A stretch of DNA of 64,000 nt from NCBI GenBank assembly GCA_016710075.1, contig JADJLO010000017.1, positions 1 to 64,000 on the forward strand. The letters run 5' to 3'. The notes beneath the pieces are model-generated. The model worked only from the letters and a program-made list of their open reading frames with translations, searched no databases and was not told where the DNA came from. Below, piece by piece: positions 1 to 12,900 of the stretch; the stretch's first letter is position 1, and the number at the start of each line of letters is the position of its first letter. Both the position numbers and the translations under genes were made by a program. Origin of the DNA: Acidobacteriota bacterium. Lineage in GTDB: Bacteria > Acidobacteriota > Blastocatellia > RBC074.

Positions 1-88
1 TGCCGTTCGTCGCTTGTGCCGGTGCAATTCCTGCAAGAGCAGTTAAAACAAAGAGAAGCAGGATCAAACGCGTGACCGAATGCAACAT
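1..88 (-). CDS. exported protein, N-terminal fragment
   Basis: Only the first 29 codons lie inside the window. They read as a signal peptide: a short basic start (MLHSVTR), a hydrophobic core (LILLLFVLTALAG) and an Ala-X-Ala type cleavage region (APAQA). A GGAGG ribosome-binding site sits about 7 bases before the ATG at 88, which fixes the start. The mature protein is outside the window, so its function cannot be given. It is transcribed away from the cytochrome gene at 459. Confidence 0.7.
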   Translation of the reverse strand, partial: MLHSVTRLILLLFVLTALAGIAPAQATNG

Positions 89-458
89 GGATGGACCTCC
101 TTGACTGGCATGTCTTTCGCCAGTTTTTTTTCGTTGATGTTCGTGGCCGGTCGGTTGAGAAACTATAAGACCGGTCGTCTGCAAGGCTGGTTGTTACATT
201 ATAAAAAGACGCGTATTTGGAAAATTGATCGCTTAACGGGACGCAAGTCTAGGACGTGTTTTCCCGGCTGTCAATATTTATCGTCAAGTTAATGAAATTT
301 CTTGCTCAATGAGAAACTATCGGATAAAATCGCGACCCATTCCGGACCAGCAACTCCGTGGCTGGAAATTCACTCCAGCGTTAGACATTAGCATTCGACA
401 TTAGCGTTCGACATCAGCGTTCGACATTGAAGATCGAAAACAGTAGGGGGATCAAATT
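89..458. repeat. divergent intergenic region with a 13-bp tandem repeat
   Basis: This is the spacer between the divergent genes at 88 (minus) and 459 (plus). I see no gene in it; the short open frame at 80-292 lacks a ribosome-binding site and family features. At 381-432 there are four imperfect 13-base copies of a unit like TTCGACATTAGCG. An AGGGGG ribosome-binding site precedes the ATG at 459. Promoters for both genes should lie here, but I cannot point to a clear -35/-10 pair. Confidence 0.5.
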
Positions 459-1705
459 ATGAAAGTTCGCCGGTTATTGATTATCGCGGTCAGTCTCACA
501 GCGATTGTATTCCTGGCCGCCGCCACAAAATCCAAACCCGCGGCCGTCACATTCACCAGGGATATAGCGCCAATCTTTTACAAGAACTGCGTAGAGTGTC
601 ACAGGTCGGGCGAGATTGCGCCGATGTCGCTGATGACCTATCAGGAAGTGCGGCCGTGGTCCAAGGCCATACGTGAACGCATCGTCGATGGATCCATGCC
701 GCCGTGGAGCGCCGATCCCAAATACGGCCATTGGGCGAATGACCCTCGTCTGTCGCAGGCTGAGAAAGACACAATCATTAACTGGGTCAATGCAGGCTCT
801 CCAAAGGGAGAAGATAAAGATCTGCCACCGGCGCCGAAGTTTGCTGAAGGCTGGACGATCGGGACGCCTGATGTCGTGATTGAGATGCCGGAAGAATATA
901 GCGTACCCGCCGACGGGACAGTGCCGTACCTTTACTTCTCGATGCCGACCAATTTTACTGAAGACAAATGGATCTCGGCGATGGAGATTCGACCGGGCAA
1001 TCGCAGTGTCGTTCATCACGTCATCGCTTACGCTCAGGATTCGAAATCCAAAGACACGGCGCCGGGCGGCGAAGGCGAACTGCGCAGCGGCCGCACTCAT
1101 CTCGGCGGCATTACGCCAAACAAGACAGGCGTCACTTTCGGCGAAGGCATGGCGCGTCTGATCAAAAAGGGCAGCAACATCGTCTTCCAGATGCATTACA
1201 CAACTACCGGACAGGCGACCAAAGATCGCACGAAGATCGGTTTTGTATTTTCGAAAGAACCGGGCCGCAAGATGCTGGTGACCGGCAACACCATCAACAC
1301 AAGGTTCGTCATCCCGGCAGGGGCTGCCAATCACGAAGTCACTGCGTCGAAGACCTTCGACGATGACGTCATCATCACTTCGTTTATGCCCCACATGCAC
1401 GTCCGCGGCAAGTCGTTCCGCTACACTGCGGTCTATCCCGATGGCCGTTCCGAAATCCTGCTCAATGTCCGAATTACGATTTCAACTGGCAGCATACCTA
1501 CCTCCCCGCCAAGCCGATACTGCTGCCCAAGGGAACCCGTCTCGATTCAGTCGCCGTCTTCGACAATTCTGATAAGAATAAGTTCAATCCCGATGCGTCA
1601 AAGGCCGTCCGCTGGGGCGACCAGACATGGGAAGAGATGATGATCGGCTGGTTCTCCTATACCAAGGTCGGTGAGCAGCCGAAACCGCCGGTCTCAGGTC
1701 AGTAG
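459..1705 (+). CDS. haem-c domain fused to copper type II monooxygenase-like domains (frame broken once)
   Basis: The protein starts with a signal peptide, so it acts in the periplasm or outside. Residues about 30-105 form a small cytochrome c-like domain with one CVECH haem site and the MPPW motif common in this group. The rest resembles the Cu type II ascorbate-dependent (peptidylglycine) monooxygenase fold: a His-His pair in VVHHVIAYA and a His-Met-His in MPHMHVRGK are candidate copper ligands. One base appears to be missing near 1469: the frame then continues through NYDFNWQHTY and WGDQTWEEMM to a TAG at 1703-1705, giving about 415 residues. The uncorrected frame stops at 1640. The substrate is unknown, and no peptide-amidation role should be assumed. 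A terminator-like palindrome follows. Confidence 0.75.
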
Positions 1706-1721
1706 AGAAGAATCGAGTAGT

Positions 1722-1802
1722 AAAAAGACGAAATAAACGAAACAGACTATAAATTTCCATTGATGGAAATTAAAAAGTCTGTTTCGTTTACTTCGTCTTT
1801 TT
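1722..1802. repeat. intergenic palindrome with GAAATAAAC/GAAACAGAC-type arms
   Basis: The left arm is AAAAAGACGAAATAAACGAAACAGACT and the right arm from about 1776 is its near-perfect reverse complement, ending in a T run. An inner AATTTCCAT/ATGGAAATT pair extends the stem. It follows the haem-c/copper gene at once and can serve as its terminator. The arms are made of 9-base units of the same kind found near 25839, 31419, 44944, 50173 and 62391. Confidence 0.75.
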
Positions 1803-1967
1803 TTCTTTTTTAGTCTTTTCTTTATGTATCCTCTAAAAACAAGTTGACTGATTATTCAACCTCTGTTTTTGTATGGCGCTGTAAGATGATTTGATGACCG
1901 TTAGCGGCAGCCACCGTGTTTGCCGGCGTTCGCTCTTAGCTCAATCAGTTGGGGGAGGAAACAAGTT

Positions 1968-4900
1968 ATGAGGACTTTCGTTCGACTTGTATCTGGATAG
2001 GAATTACCCTGGCGTTGATCATGGGGATCACCAGATTGTTTTCCTGGCAAGAGCAACGCGGGGTGAACAAGCCCCGGGAGCTGGTTAACAGGCCTTTATC
2101 TCATCTTGATAAGACGATCTCTCCGCACATCAACGAAACTTATGGCAGACTGCCGCTGAGCTTTGAAGTCAATCAGGGGCAGGCAGGCAGCGACACACTA
2201 TTCCTATCACGCGGGAGCGGCTATCAACTCTATTTGAGTGCAAACGAGATGGCGCTGGCGCTTGATCGGGCGGACAATCCGTCACGCGGGCGACAACCGG
2301 TTGTGCGAATGAAGTTTGTTGGCGCAAATCCCGAGGCTGCGGCTATCGGACGCGAGATGTTACCCGGCAAAAGCAACTACCTCATCGGCAATGATCCCAG
2401 CAAGTGGCTTACGAATATTCCCAGCTATGCCAAAGTCGAATATCAACAGCTATGGCCTGGCGTGGATCTGGTTTATTACGGCAATCAACGTCAACTGGAA
2501 TACGACTTCGTGGTCGCTCCGGGTGCCGATCCGCGCGCGATCAGGATCTCTTTCGACGGCGCGGAAAATTTGAAGGTCGACGAACTGGGCAATCTGGCGC
2601 TGCGAGTCGGCGGCGGCGAGATCACGTTTCGCAAGCCGATGGTTTACCAGGAAGTAAATGGAGTGCGGCGGGAAGTCGCCGGTGAGTATGCACTGAGAGG
2701 CAGGCAAGCCGGCTTTCATCTGGGAGAGTATGATGCAAGCAGGCCATTGGTTATTGACCCGATTCTGACATACTCCACTTATCTTGGCGGCAGCTTCGAC
2801 GATGAAGGCCGTAGCATTGTGGTGGATGCCGCCGGCGCCGCCTATGTCACGGGTGCAACCAGTTCTGCCAATTTTCCCATTGAAAAAGCTTTTAATCCGA
2901 CCAACGTCGCCCGGGAACGAAGTGCCTTCGTGACGAAATTTAACCCGGCGGGCACGGCGCTTGTCTACTCAACATATCTGGGAGGGGCCGGCAGAGATGA
3001 AGGCTTGGACATCGCGGTGGATACTTTGGGCAATGCTTACGTGACGGGAGTGACTCGCTCAACCAACTTCCCGACAAAAAATCCATTGCAGGCCACCCCT
3101 GGCGGAGGCGATGATGGCTTTGTTGTGAAGTTGAATCCGGCTGGTTCCGATCGAATCTTCCACGTACGTTGGCGGGAGTGAAGAAGATGGAGGTAACGGC
3201 ATTGCGGTGGATGGCGCTGGCGCAGCATACGTGACGGGGTTCACGAGATCAACCAATTTTCCCACGGCCAATCCGGTGCAGGCGGCCAACGGTGGCAACG
3301 GCAATCGGGACGCCTTCATCCTGAAGTTGAATCCGGCCGGTTCGGCTCTGGCTTATTCCACCTATCTTGGCGGCAGCAGCGGCGACGAGGGGCGCGATAT
3401 CGCTGTGGACTCAATGGGCTCAGCGCACATCGTGGGGCAAACTTTCTCGACCAACTTCAGCACTGCCAACCCGTTGCAATCGATTAACGGTGGTGGCAGC
3501 AGTGATGCCTTTATCGCCAAGCTGAATCCGGCCGGCTCGGCACTGATCTATTCCACCTATCTGGGAGGCAATGGGAGCGACACGGGCACAGCCATCGCCG
3601 TGGATAGTTTCGGCGATGCCTTCGTGACGGGGGATACGGCTTCGACCAACTTCCCGACAAAAAACCCATTTCAGGTTTCGCTGGGCGGGCAATCTGATGC
3701 ATTCGTCTCGATCGTGACCTCGACAGGCTCCGCGTTGGTCTACTCCACATATCTGGGAGGCAACGGCAGTGATTTTGGCAGAGGCATAGCCCTGGACGCC
3801 TCCGGCGCTGTCGTCGTAGCGGGGAGCGTCGATTCAACCAACTTTCCCACGGTCAACCCCCTGCTGGCGTCGCCTGCCGGCTCCTACGATATCTTTGTGT
3901 CGAAGTTCAACACGATTGGCTCCGCGCTGGTCTTTTCCACCTATCTTGGCGGCTTCAGCCAGGATGATGCAAATTCCGTCGCGCTCGACACGGTCGGCAA
4001 TGTGTATCTTACAGGCAGAACGACTTCCACCAACTTCCCGGTTCAAAATCCCATTCAGAATGGTCTGAGCGGTGTAGGCGATGTTTTCGTCACGAAAATA
4101 TCCGAGATTAATGTGCAGCCGACACCGACACCGACGCCGACGCCATCGCCGGCCACGGTTAGTGTGGCTAGTGCGACCAAGACCTGCATACCGACTGACG
4201 CTTACCCGCGGATTGAAGCGCAGCCCGCCGCAGGGCCCAATTTTGGAGCCATCCCGGAGCAGCCGCCGACACAGATCAGGTGCACATTCGAGGCCGAGGT
4301 CGTGCTGGATGGCGTCTCCGGAAACAACGGCCCCGTCACCCTGACGATCTTTGACGGGTTTTCACCTGGCCTCTTTTTCGACCGGCTGACGGCTTCCAGC
4401 CCGACACTCACGGTAGCCGGCTATACCGGCAATGTTCTGACATTTAATCCGATCCTGCTGCAACTGCCGCCGCAAACCGTTCTTCAACGATTCAGGATCA
4501 GCTTCGAGTATTTCGCTTTCCTGAATGATCTGGCTGAACAGCGAATCCCGCAACAGAACTGCATCACGATGCGTTTTAACGATGCCGTGACGGGAAGGCT
4601 GCTGCTTGAACGAGGGGGGATATGTGCTGACACCAATGTACTGGTGCCGCGCCTTACCCTGGAGAAATACGCCAACACGACCACGGGGTTGCCGGGCGAC
4701 ACGCTGAAATTCACCGTCATCGCGCTCAGTGGAGGGAGCATCTTTTTACAAACCCTCGATCTGGATGCGATCATTCCGAACAACACCACACTGGTTCCCG
4801 GCAGTATAGATCCGCCGCCGACCCGGGTAGTCGGAAATAGAATCGAATGGCGCGGGCTCGGCCCGATCAATGCGCGCGGCGCATTGCCCGTAAGCTACTC

Positions 4901-7851
4901 CGTAACGATCGACGCCAACACACCCGCGGATGCAAAACTGGTGGATCAGGCCTTCGCCAAGGCGACGACGCCAAATTTCGCCGCCGCGGGAACCAGAATG
5001 ATCAACGCCGCTTCAAATAAGGTGACCGTCATGGTCATGTCGGTTCGCACCGGCGTCGACTTGACCTTGACCGCAGCGCCGGCCGCGGGATGTCCTTTAA
5101 CCATCATTAACTATACCGCCGTGGTCACAAACACCGGGCAAGTCACGTTGGATCGCCTGCGGTTGAGCCTCTATCCGGGCACCGAGCCGGTGGCCGGCAA
5201 CCCTGAATTTCCGATCCAACTCGACCCGCTAGGGCCCGGGGAATCCAGGACGATCACCTACAAGGGCCAGATTGGCCTTAAACAAAAAGGGACGCTTGTC
5301 GACATCGTCACGGTCGTGGGCCGTCCGGTCAATAACGGCATTCAGGTATCGGAGTTGGTGGGAAAAGTCGCTACCGCAACCGTGCGAGTGTCGCCGCCCG
5401 GGATCTCGAAGATCACGCCGGCTTCCGGGCCACCGGGCAGCAGCAATCTTGAGTTGAAGATCGAGGGTCTGTTTTGTTCCGGCGACGGTCGTGAGTTTTC
5501 AATCGAACTCAGGCATTGAGGTGCTCCTACGACACCGCCAGATTTTGGTTTGTCAGGACAAGTGAGTTACGAAGGCGAATCAACATCCTGCCGGGCAGCG
5601 CCCGGCGAGCGCGAGGCTTTCGTCACCAATCCTAACGGCGACAGTGGTGGATTGCGTCCATTCAATGTTTTCACGGTGACCGGCGCTTTCGCGGCGATTG
5701 AGGCCGATGCTTCGAGACTGGATTTCGCCGGTGTGCCGACCGGGCAAAGTAAAGATCTTGCGCTTTCTGTGCGCAACACCGGCCAGGCCACCCTTACAAT
5801 CAACCCCTTGGCGATCGCCAATCCTCGCTTCAGTGTGATGGCTCCTGCGCTGCCTGTGACCATTGCCGCAGGGACGCAGCAATCACTCATCATTCGGTTC
5901 TCTCCAGTTGACGCCGGGGCGCAGTCTGGTGAGATGACAATTACCAGCAACGCCACGAATCGACCGAATTTCGACATTGCACTGACAGGCACTGGGGTTG
6001 GCGCGCCGGACATCGTCATCACACCGGGGACTCTGGATTTCGGCACTGTCCCGGTGGGGCAAACCGTGAGCAGGTCTCTTTCCATCGGCAATCCAGGTAA
6101 TGCCGTGCTGAGGCTTTACGCCGTCACGAGCAGCAACCCAAATTTCAGTGTGACACTGCCCCCTGCGCCGCTCATTATCCCTGCCGGAGGAGTAACATCG
6201 ATGGCGGCCATTTTCACGCCAACGTCCACGGGTGCGCAGACGGGTACGCTGCTGATTGCCAGCAGCGCCGTGAACAAAAACACGGTCGCCATACAGGTGC
6301 GAGGCGATACGCCGGGCGGGCAAACGTTGGCAACTGACGACGGCACGGTGGAAACGGGAGCGTTGCTGGACGGGCTGATTATCGTCAACCGGCTTACTCC
6401 GCCGCGTTACCCGGTGACGCTGCGCAGCCTGTGCATATTTTTTGCGCAGTTTCAAGGGTTGCCCTCGCCTGTCGGCGGGCAGATCAAGCTGATCGCCTTT
6501 GTCGATCCGACCGGATCAGGGCAACCACCAGCCAATCCACAACTGATCGTCAACCAGACCGTAACGATCCCGGCTTTCCCGGCAAATGGCGGTTTTGTCG
6601 ATTTCCCGGTCACTACGGCGTTGTCGGCATTCGCTTCGGCAGAGGAAGCCGCAAGCAGCCTCGCTATCGAAAGCGGAGATTTATATATCGGCTTTCAGGC
6701 GCCGCGACCAACGGAGGGTGTGGTCTTTGCCGCGGATTCGAATGGCCCACAACAACAGCGCGCGTTTTACTCGACCAATGACGGCACGAGCTACTTGAGG
6801 CTGGGGGGTATCCAGAATCAGACGGGCAGTCTCACTCCGGTCAACATAATGATGCAGGGCATTATCGGCGGAGCGGGCTTATGCACTTATGCGATCAGTC
6901 CCGGCAGCCAGGTCTTCACCGACACGGGTGGCAGCGGCACGGTCACAGTGACCGCGCCGAGCGGATGCAACTGGGCGGCGAACAGTTCCTCGAACTGGAT
7001 AACCTTCAATGCCAATAGCACCGGCACAGGCAATGGAACGGCCGGATTTACCGTCGGTGCCGGTACCATGCCGCGACAAGCCGCCGTAACAATAGCCGGG
7101 CTGCCATTCGCCAATCGCGCAGGCCGAGAAGGTAGCGAGCGTCTCCAGCGCAAGTTATCAACGACTGGGTCTGGCCGGCGATGCGATTGCCGCCGCATAC
7201 GGAACCTCGCTGGCAACAAAGAGTCAAGCGCCGAGCGTCCGTTGCCAACCACCATCGCCGGGACGACTGTTAAGGTAAGAGATTCGTCGGGAACAAATTG
7301 TTCGCCCCATTGTTTTCGTCTCACCAAACCAGATCAATTTCGTGATGCCGACCGGGCTCCTCCCCGGCACAGCGACCGTGATTGCCACCAGCGGCGAATC
7401 GGTTTCGGTGGGCGCCGTTCTGAACGATGTGGTTGCGCCGGGGATATTCACCGCCAACGCCAGCGGCCAGGGAGTGGCAGCCGCCCAGGTGCTTCGATTG
7501 AAAGCCAACGGGGCCCAGATCTACGAATCGATCTCTCGATACGACACGTCGCTCAATCAGTTCGTCGCCGAGCCGATCGACTTCGGCCCGGATCTGGGAA
7601 CTGCCGGCGACCAACTGATTTTGACTCTTTTCGGCACCGGCTGGCGTTATCGCAGCGCCATCGCTGCCGTCACCTGCACGATTGGTGGCGTCAGTATGGA
7701 AATTCTATACGCCGGCCCCCAGGGCGGATATGTCGGGCTAGATCAGATAAACCTGGTTTTGCCGCGCTCTCTGGCGGGTCGCGGCGAAATAGATCTGGTG
7801 TTGACGGTCGATGGTAAATTGGCCAACACGGTAAAGATCCACTTTAAGTGA
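1968..7851 (+). CDS. giant secreted SBBP beta-propeller / Ig-like repeat protein with Solibacter-type C-terminal domain (multiple frame breaks)
   Basis: A GGGGGAGG ribosome-binding site stands 8 bases before an ATG at 1968, but that frame closes within 11 codons; the homologous frame (openable from a TTG at 1949) holds the membrane/signal segment. Further breaks lie near 3148, in 5480-5600 (a TGA at 5517 plus shifts) and between 7100 and 7340. Read through, the product is about 1,950 residues: signal segment; a DUF7948-like start (LSFEVNQGQ); roughly ten SBBP repeats (STYLGG...AVD..G.AYVTG...S.NFP); a Thr-Pro linker near 4120; DUF11-like and IPT/TIG-like domains; two choice-of-anchor D/ASH-like repeats; a BACON-like domain near 6885-7090; and a TIGR03437-type C-terminus. 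It is probably a surface or secreted binding protein. Domain calls are from pattern recognition; the ligand is unknown. Confidence 0.75.
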
Positions 7852-7895
7852 GGGCGAGACTATTCGAATGTAGATTGTCAGGAATTACCGAATCA

Positions 7896-8001
7896 AAATA
7901 CGAGCGGGTACGCAGGCGTCCCGCCTGCTTGTATTGAAATATCTGCACATTCATATCAGATTTGCGTTAATCGAATTGACGCAAGGCGCCCGCTCGTATT
8001 T
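7896..8001. terminator. nested inverted repeat between convergent genes
   Basis: AAATACGAGCGGG at 7896-7908 pairs with CCCGCTCGTATTT at 7989-8001, and a tight inner hairpin GCAGGCG/CGCCTGC sits at 7912-7928. It lies between the plus-strand SBBP gene (end 7851) and the minus-strand operon (end 8081), so it probably stops transcription from both sides. The region 7852-8080 holds nothing else that I can see. Confidence 0.6.
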
Positions 8002-8080
8002 CGACCATTCCAAAATATCGATAAAGCAGGGGAAACAGGCTCTAAATTCAATTCACCAACAGTATCAATAATGCAAATGA

Positions 8081-9963
8081 TTATTGCGGTGTCTTCTTAT
8101 CGAGAATGCTGTCGAAAGCCAGACCGCTTGAGCCTTCGCCTCTGCCGGTCTGTTTGCGAACGCCGAGCCAGACAAGGACTTTGCCCTGATGCCATCGGGT
8201 TCGCTGAAATGACTGAGTAACCCTGACGCCGGACCGCGGCACTTCTTCTTCGTGCAGAAAATAAGAGAACTTCGTCGAACCGTCGAGGCCTGCCCTGAGC
8301 AGGCTGGTGCGCGGTCGGACTCTGGCCGGCGTCTCGGTATCTCCCTCGAGGATGCGCGGCATGGCGGCGCGCTGCAACTGAGTCTCGCGAATATCGTTTT
8401 CCATGTGGACTGGAATAAAGGGTATCCAGTTCTCGGGAACGGTATTCATCACCTGGTAACTAATCTTCGCTTCGTTTTCGAGAAGCGGAACTGCGGGAGC
8501 GGGAGGCGCCGGGCTTTCAGCCAGAAATTCTTCTGTAAAAATTGAGCGTCTCGATGCCGGCTTCTCCGCCCGGTCGGCTCTCACCAGTTGGGAGAGGAAT
8601 AGTCTTTTCTATGCCCCAGACCATATTTGCCATCTCATCGCGGATCAGGAGGACCTCTTCGAGCGGGCGGCCTTCGAGGACTTTGGGAGTCGACGGCAGC
8701 AAAAGCAGGCTGTTATCGGCCTGCTCGCCTGAAGCTCCCTGCCCTTTGGTGTTAATGGTGAACATGCTCCAGCGCTGCCACGCATCGTCCGAGCCGCGGC
8801 CAGCGGCCTCAATCCAGGTGCGTTCGCCGAAAACATTGGTGACGGCCATGCCTTTGATACTGGCAATGCTGCCTTCGGGCAACGTGTACGGTATTAAGAA
8901 CCAGTCGTTGGCATAAACAAGACCGAATTCAATCAGCAGAAGTTTGGCGAGATCGGTTGTATCGGGTTTGATATCGCCGAAGTTCGTCTTCCCTTCCTCG
9001 AAAGTCCACCAGCGTGTATTGGGCATGCCATCGAAGACAAGCTGAGTCGGCATCAGCGTCTGAGTATCCTTGCCGCGTGGATCGGCCGGCGGAGTGACGA
9101 GGTCGCCTGAAAGTCCCTTCGCTTCTGGATCGATGTCGAAGTTGTACCAGTCCAGATGGCCATGGTAGTACTCATCGGCGGTGAAGATCTTTCTCGCCGT
9201 CAGTTTCGGGCGCCGAGCAGGCAAATCTGTATTCGAGTCGCGACGGTTCCCATGCATTCTGATCGGGCGGCTGGTAATAAAGTTTTTCGAACCATGCGAT
9301 GAATTTCAAAGCCGCCTGATCGATATCGCCTTGATGCAGTGGATTGACGGCTATTCCGTCATAGGCGTGATGCAACGGATCGGCCTTGAGATAAAAATAG
9401 AGCGCGGCGCCGTCCATCATTCGCCCTGAGGCTGCAGCGAATGTCTGCCAGACCTGCTGGTGAGCGCACAGCGCTGCATCATCCTTGCTGTGTGGATCGG
9501 GCTGCTCGATCTGATACTTGTCGATGAAGAGTTGAGAATAGTCCCCGATCTTGCCGGCCATCTTCAGCCATTGACGCCCCATCTGCAGGCGGATGTCGAG
9601 CGCAAGCTGCTTTGAATCGATCGAAAACTGAATCGGACGACTTTCTACTTTCGTCTCGAGCGGCAGAGTGTCATCGAAAGCTTCGGCGGAGTTCACTTCG
9701 TCACCCGGGCGATAAGCGGTCAGCCGTGTGGTTGTCAGATGGACTTTGGCGAAAACGGGAGTCCCCGCGTCGTCGCCAAGGAATTCTCCCATCTGCCATT
9801 GTTTGGTGAGCATCCACAATGCGTCGCGAACCTCGGCTCTGAGCGCGCGGTTGAAATTTTCAGTCCGCGGTCGCCCCTCCAGCCTGTTCCACAACGTGAC
9901 GGTCGGGAACAGCTTGCTGCTGAGAGCCTCGGTTATGTTGGCGACAACGTATTTGCTATCCAT
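8081..9963 (-). CDS. operon gene 6: conserved protein of unknown function, GRGEGSSGL tail (frame broken twice)
   Basis: Last gene of the six-gene operon. Its ATG (9963-9961) overlaps the stop of gene 5 by 8 bases, indicating translational coupling. Three frames join with breaks near 9190 and near 8525 to give about 627 residues. Recognisable stretches in order are a start of the form VANITEALSSKLFPTVTLWN, then ALWMLTKQWQMGEF, a HGHLDWYNFD segment, WWTFEEGKTNFGDI, DWFLIPYTLP, VPENWIPFIPV and a C-terminal GRGEGSSGLAFDSI. No signal peptide or membrane helix is visible. From memory, similar proteins occur in actinobacteria and myxobacteria as hypothetical proteins beside partners like those here. 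I know of no assigned function and give none. Confidence 0.8.
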
Positions 9964-12900
9964 TGTTTCCCTGTTCGATGAAATGGTAAATGTTGTTGTT
10001 GACGGCCAGGTTTGCAGCGATGGAAATCTGATAGAGCGTCACAGCCATGACGGTTGACGGAAGGAATCGCGCATAAGCTGTCTGATCGACGTGGACCGGT
10101 TCAACCGCGCGTTTTTTGGCCATCTCAAGAGTTTCGTTGATGGCATCGACGAGATCCTGCCATTGCCATGGGCCGTCCATATTGGCCGGCGTGACCAGCA
10201 GCATGGTTTGTGGAGGCTCGGCATTGGGGCGGTCGTAATGGAACGCGATGCCGGTCGTCTCGTCTTTGCCCGGAATCACTTCGTTCCACTCGTCGATCAG
10301 CAGGCCGCATTGACGCTGCAGCTTCTGGAAAGGTGCGGCGTAAGCGGCGGTGAACAGCAGCCTGTCGCCGTCCAGTGTGTAATTAGCCGGATACTCCAGC
10401 GCCAGCCAACGGTCATTCGGCTTGAAGGGGAGCTGAACCGGTACCAGCCTGAGTTCTCCGCTCTTGAAGGCCTCTGAGAGCATGACGCATTTCTCCCAGT
10501 GGCGCATCTTTTCGCGAACGCGTGAGACTCCGTAAAGCCAGTCATCCACCGGGAAATCGACCTCATTCGGCGGATCGGTGAGATATTTGAGCAGTTCACC
10601 GCTTTGTGATGCGACAAGCGACTTATCCCATTCATCAGCCTGTTCTGAAGACATGCCGAATTCCGGAACTATCCTGAAATCGTCGCCCAGCAAAGTCTTG
10701 GCAGCGGTGTCCAGGAACTGGACGCGTTCCGCAGGCTTTGTGGAATTATCGTGATCATCGATCAGCTTCTCCGCGCTTTTGATGCGTTTGTCCAGATCGG
10801 CGGCAACCGACTGCGCCCGGCTGTTCAAATCCGCAGCGAAAACATCTATCGCCTTTTCGTTATCTTCGAGATCGATGCCGGTCAGATCGAATTGAGTGAC
10901 CGACAGGGCTTTGACTGAAGCTATCAAGGAGGTCAAAGACCTGGTTGAGGTCTTGAGAATTGTCAGCTTGAAATCATCGAGGCGGCTGACAAAAGAGATC
11001 CTCTGCGGATCGAGCACTGTGGTCTTGAAAGTATCCGGAGCGGGAAGCGGCTGCGGCGTCGGCGCCGCGGTGATCAGCGATTCCGCGCGCTGCAGGATGT
11101 CGAACTTCTCGAGATCGGTCGCGGCCGGCAAAAGCGCTGTGTATTGCGCAATCAGCGCATCGTAATCGGCCAGCCTGCCAACCCAGCGATTGAGGAGTTC
11201 GTCAACTTTCTTCAAAACTCCGGCGAATGCCGCCTGCTTCCAGCTAAAGGCGAATCCCCATCCCGATTGAGGAATGGCATACTTCCCTGCTTCGGATAGA
11301 AGATCGGTGATTGCCGTGATCGAAGCATCGACGGTTGCAGCCGTGGCGTTGAATGCCGCCAGGTTCGTCTGCAAGGTTTTCATTCCATCCTTGACCAGAA
11401 CGATCCGCTGCTTGTCGACGAAGACGGAGGTGTCCTGTTCCTGACCCGACTCGGTCTGCAGCGTGATGTCGCTGGCGCGAAGCGGGCGCGACCGCAGCAG
11501 GATCGAGCGCAGACTCTCGGCCAGCGGCATCAGCTCGAAAATGCTGATCTTTCCGGCCGGCTTGAAGAGGTAACTTATTTTCATGACAGCATCGGGTCGC
11601 GGATCGAAAGTTGCGATGATGTGGCGCACAATTCTGTCGCTGAGCTCATCCATCGCCTGCAGGCTCTCGGAATGGACGATGTAGAGCAGATCGATGGGTT
11701 GCAGTTGAAGGTCCTGGAGCGATACGTCGTGCGCGGCGGCGGCGTTTGCAATCGGATCGAAATACTCGACCTTGCAGAAGACATCGGCGGCCGGCGGCAG
11801 AATCGAGCCGAGCCATTTATTGACGGCCGGTTCGGCCTTGGCGCGCGGAGTGGCCCCTGGAGCCAGTCCCGCTTCTAAATTCAGCCCGACGCGGTGAGTC
11901 AGCGTGAAACCGCTGCGTGGCGTGCGCACCACGTCAGGCTCGGGCGGAAAATTGCCCTTGCTGTATGTGTCCAGCGTTGAAGCGACGCGGTCGTAATTCC
12001 CCTGCACGGCCTGGTGGACGCCTTCGGCGAGAGCCAGATCTGCAACGGCATCGTGGACATCGAGCACGCGATCGACCTCGGCATTGATTGCCGCAGCCTG
12101 AGCCACAGTCGGAGCATTCGGCTGATTGAGCTTCGCGATCCCAAAAGGAAAAGTTTTGACGCCGGTCTTTTTGATGTGTTCGACAAGTCTGACGCCATCC
12201 AGCACATTACGCGCCTCGATGGCCTCGATCGAGACCTCGTTGCCGTCTTCATCCTTCTCCACTTTGGTTGTCAGCAGCCTGTTTGCGCGCAACGGGAAGG
12301 CCTTGCGCATTCTGAAGATGAATTGATCGACTTCGGCCTCGTTGTGGCGGTCGTGCAGACCCCGCTCGAACTGGTATCCGAGCAGAGCGCCCAGCGACTG
12401 GCCGCCGCGAATCCCTTCAAGAATCGAAAGCGCCAGTCGCACACGGTCTGAAGAGAGATTGACCGACAGCGTCTGCGGATTGCCCGGCTCAGCGTTTGAA
12501 ATGTAGCCGTTTCGCAGAACCGCGGCAGTCACAGCGTGATTAAGCGACGGGGCGTGGATATAACCGCCGTTGGTATTATCCCGCATCAGCGGCGGATCGC
12601 CCGGCTTGTTGAACTCAAGGTCCAGATCGCCTGTCAGATCAACGGACGAGAACTTCTTGTTTTCAGGTTTGACATCTTCGAGCCAGCCGAAAGCGCCGAG
12701 GTACAGACCTTTCTTCGCCACGACATCATTACCGTCACGGCCGTACCGCATTGCTGCAAGCTGATAATTGACAAGCCCCAACTGCCAGGCGTCGAGCCGG
12801 TAACTGCAACTGTCGATGTGATCCGCGAATGCCCGCTCCAGACGCGCCGTTGGAGTATCTTTCAGAAGTTCCAGCGCTTCGAGCTGTTCATTCAGATAAC

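Noticed and set aside
80..292. 70-codon plus-strand frame in the first spacer
   Set aside because: No ribosome-binding site, overlaps the signal-peptide start of the minus-strand gene, and the product has no protein-like pattern.
474..1400. Long minus-strand frame opposite the haem-c/copper gene
   Set aside because: It is the shadow of a clearly homologous plus-strand gene, and its translation shows no family.
5517..5519. In-frame TGA in the SBBP gene as selenocysteine
   Set aside because: It is in a non-redox Ig-like region next to frame shifts, with no Cys expected at that place.
9956..12781. Separate gene starting at 12781
   Set aside because: The same frame is open upstream to about 13040 and continues the sequence of the preceding frame, so this is one protein with a break.
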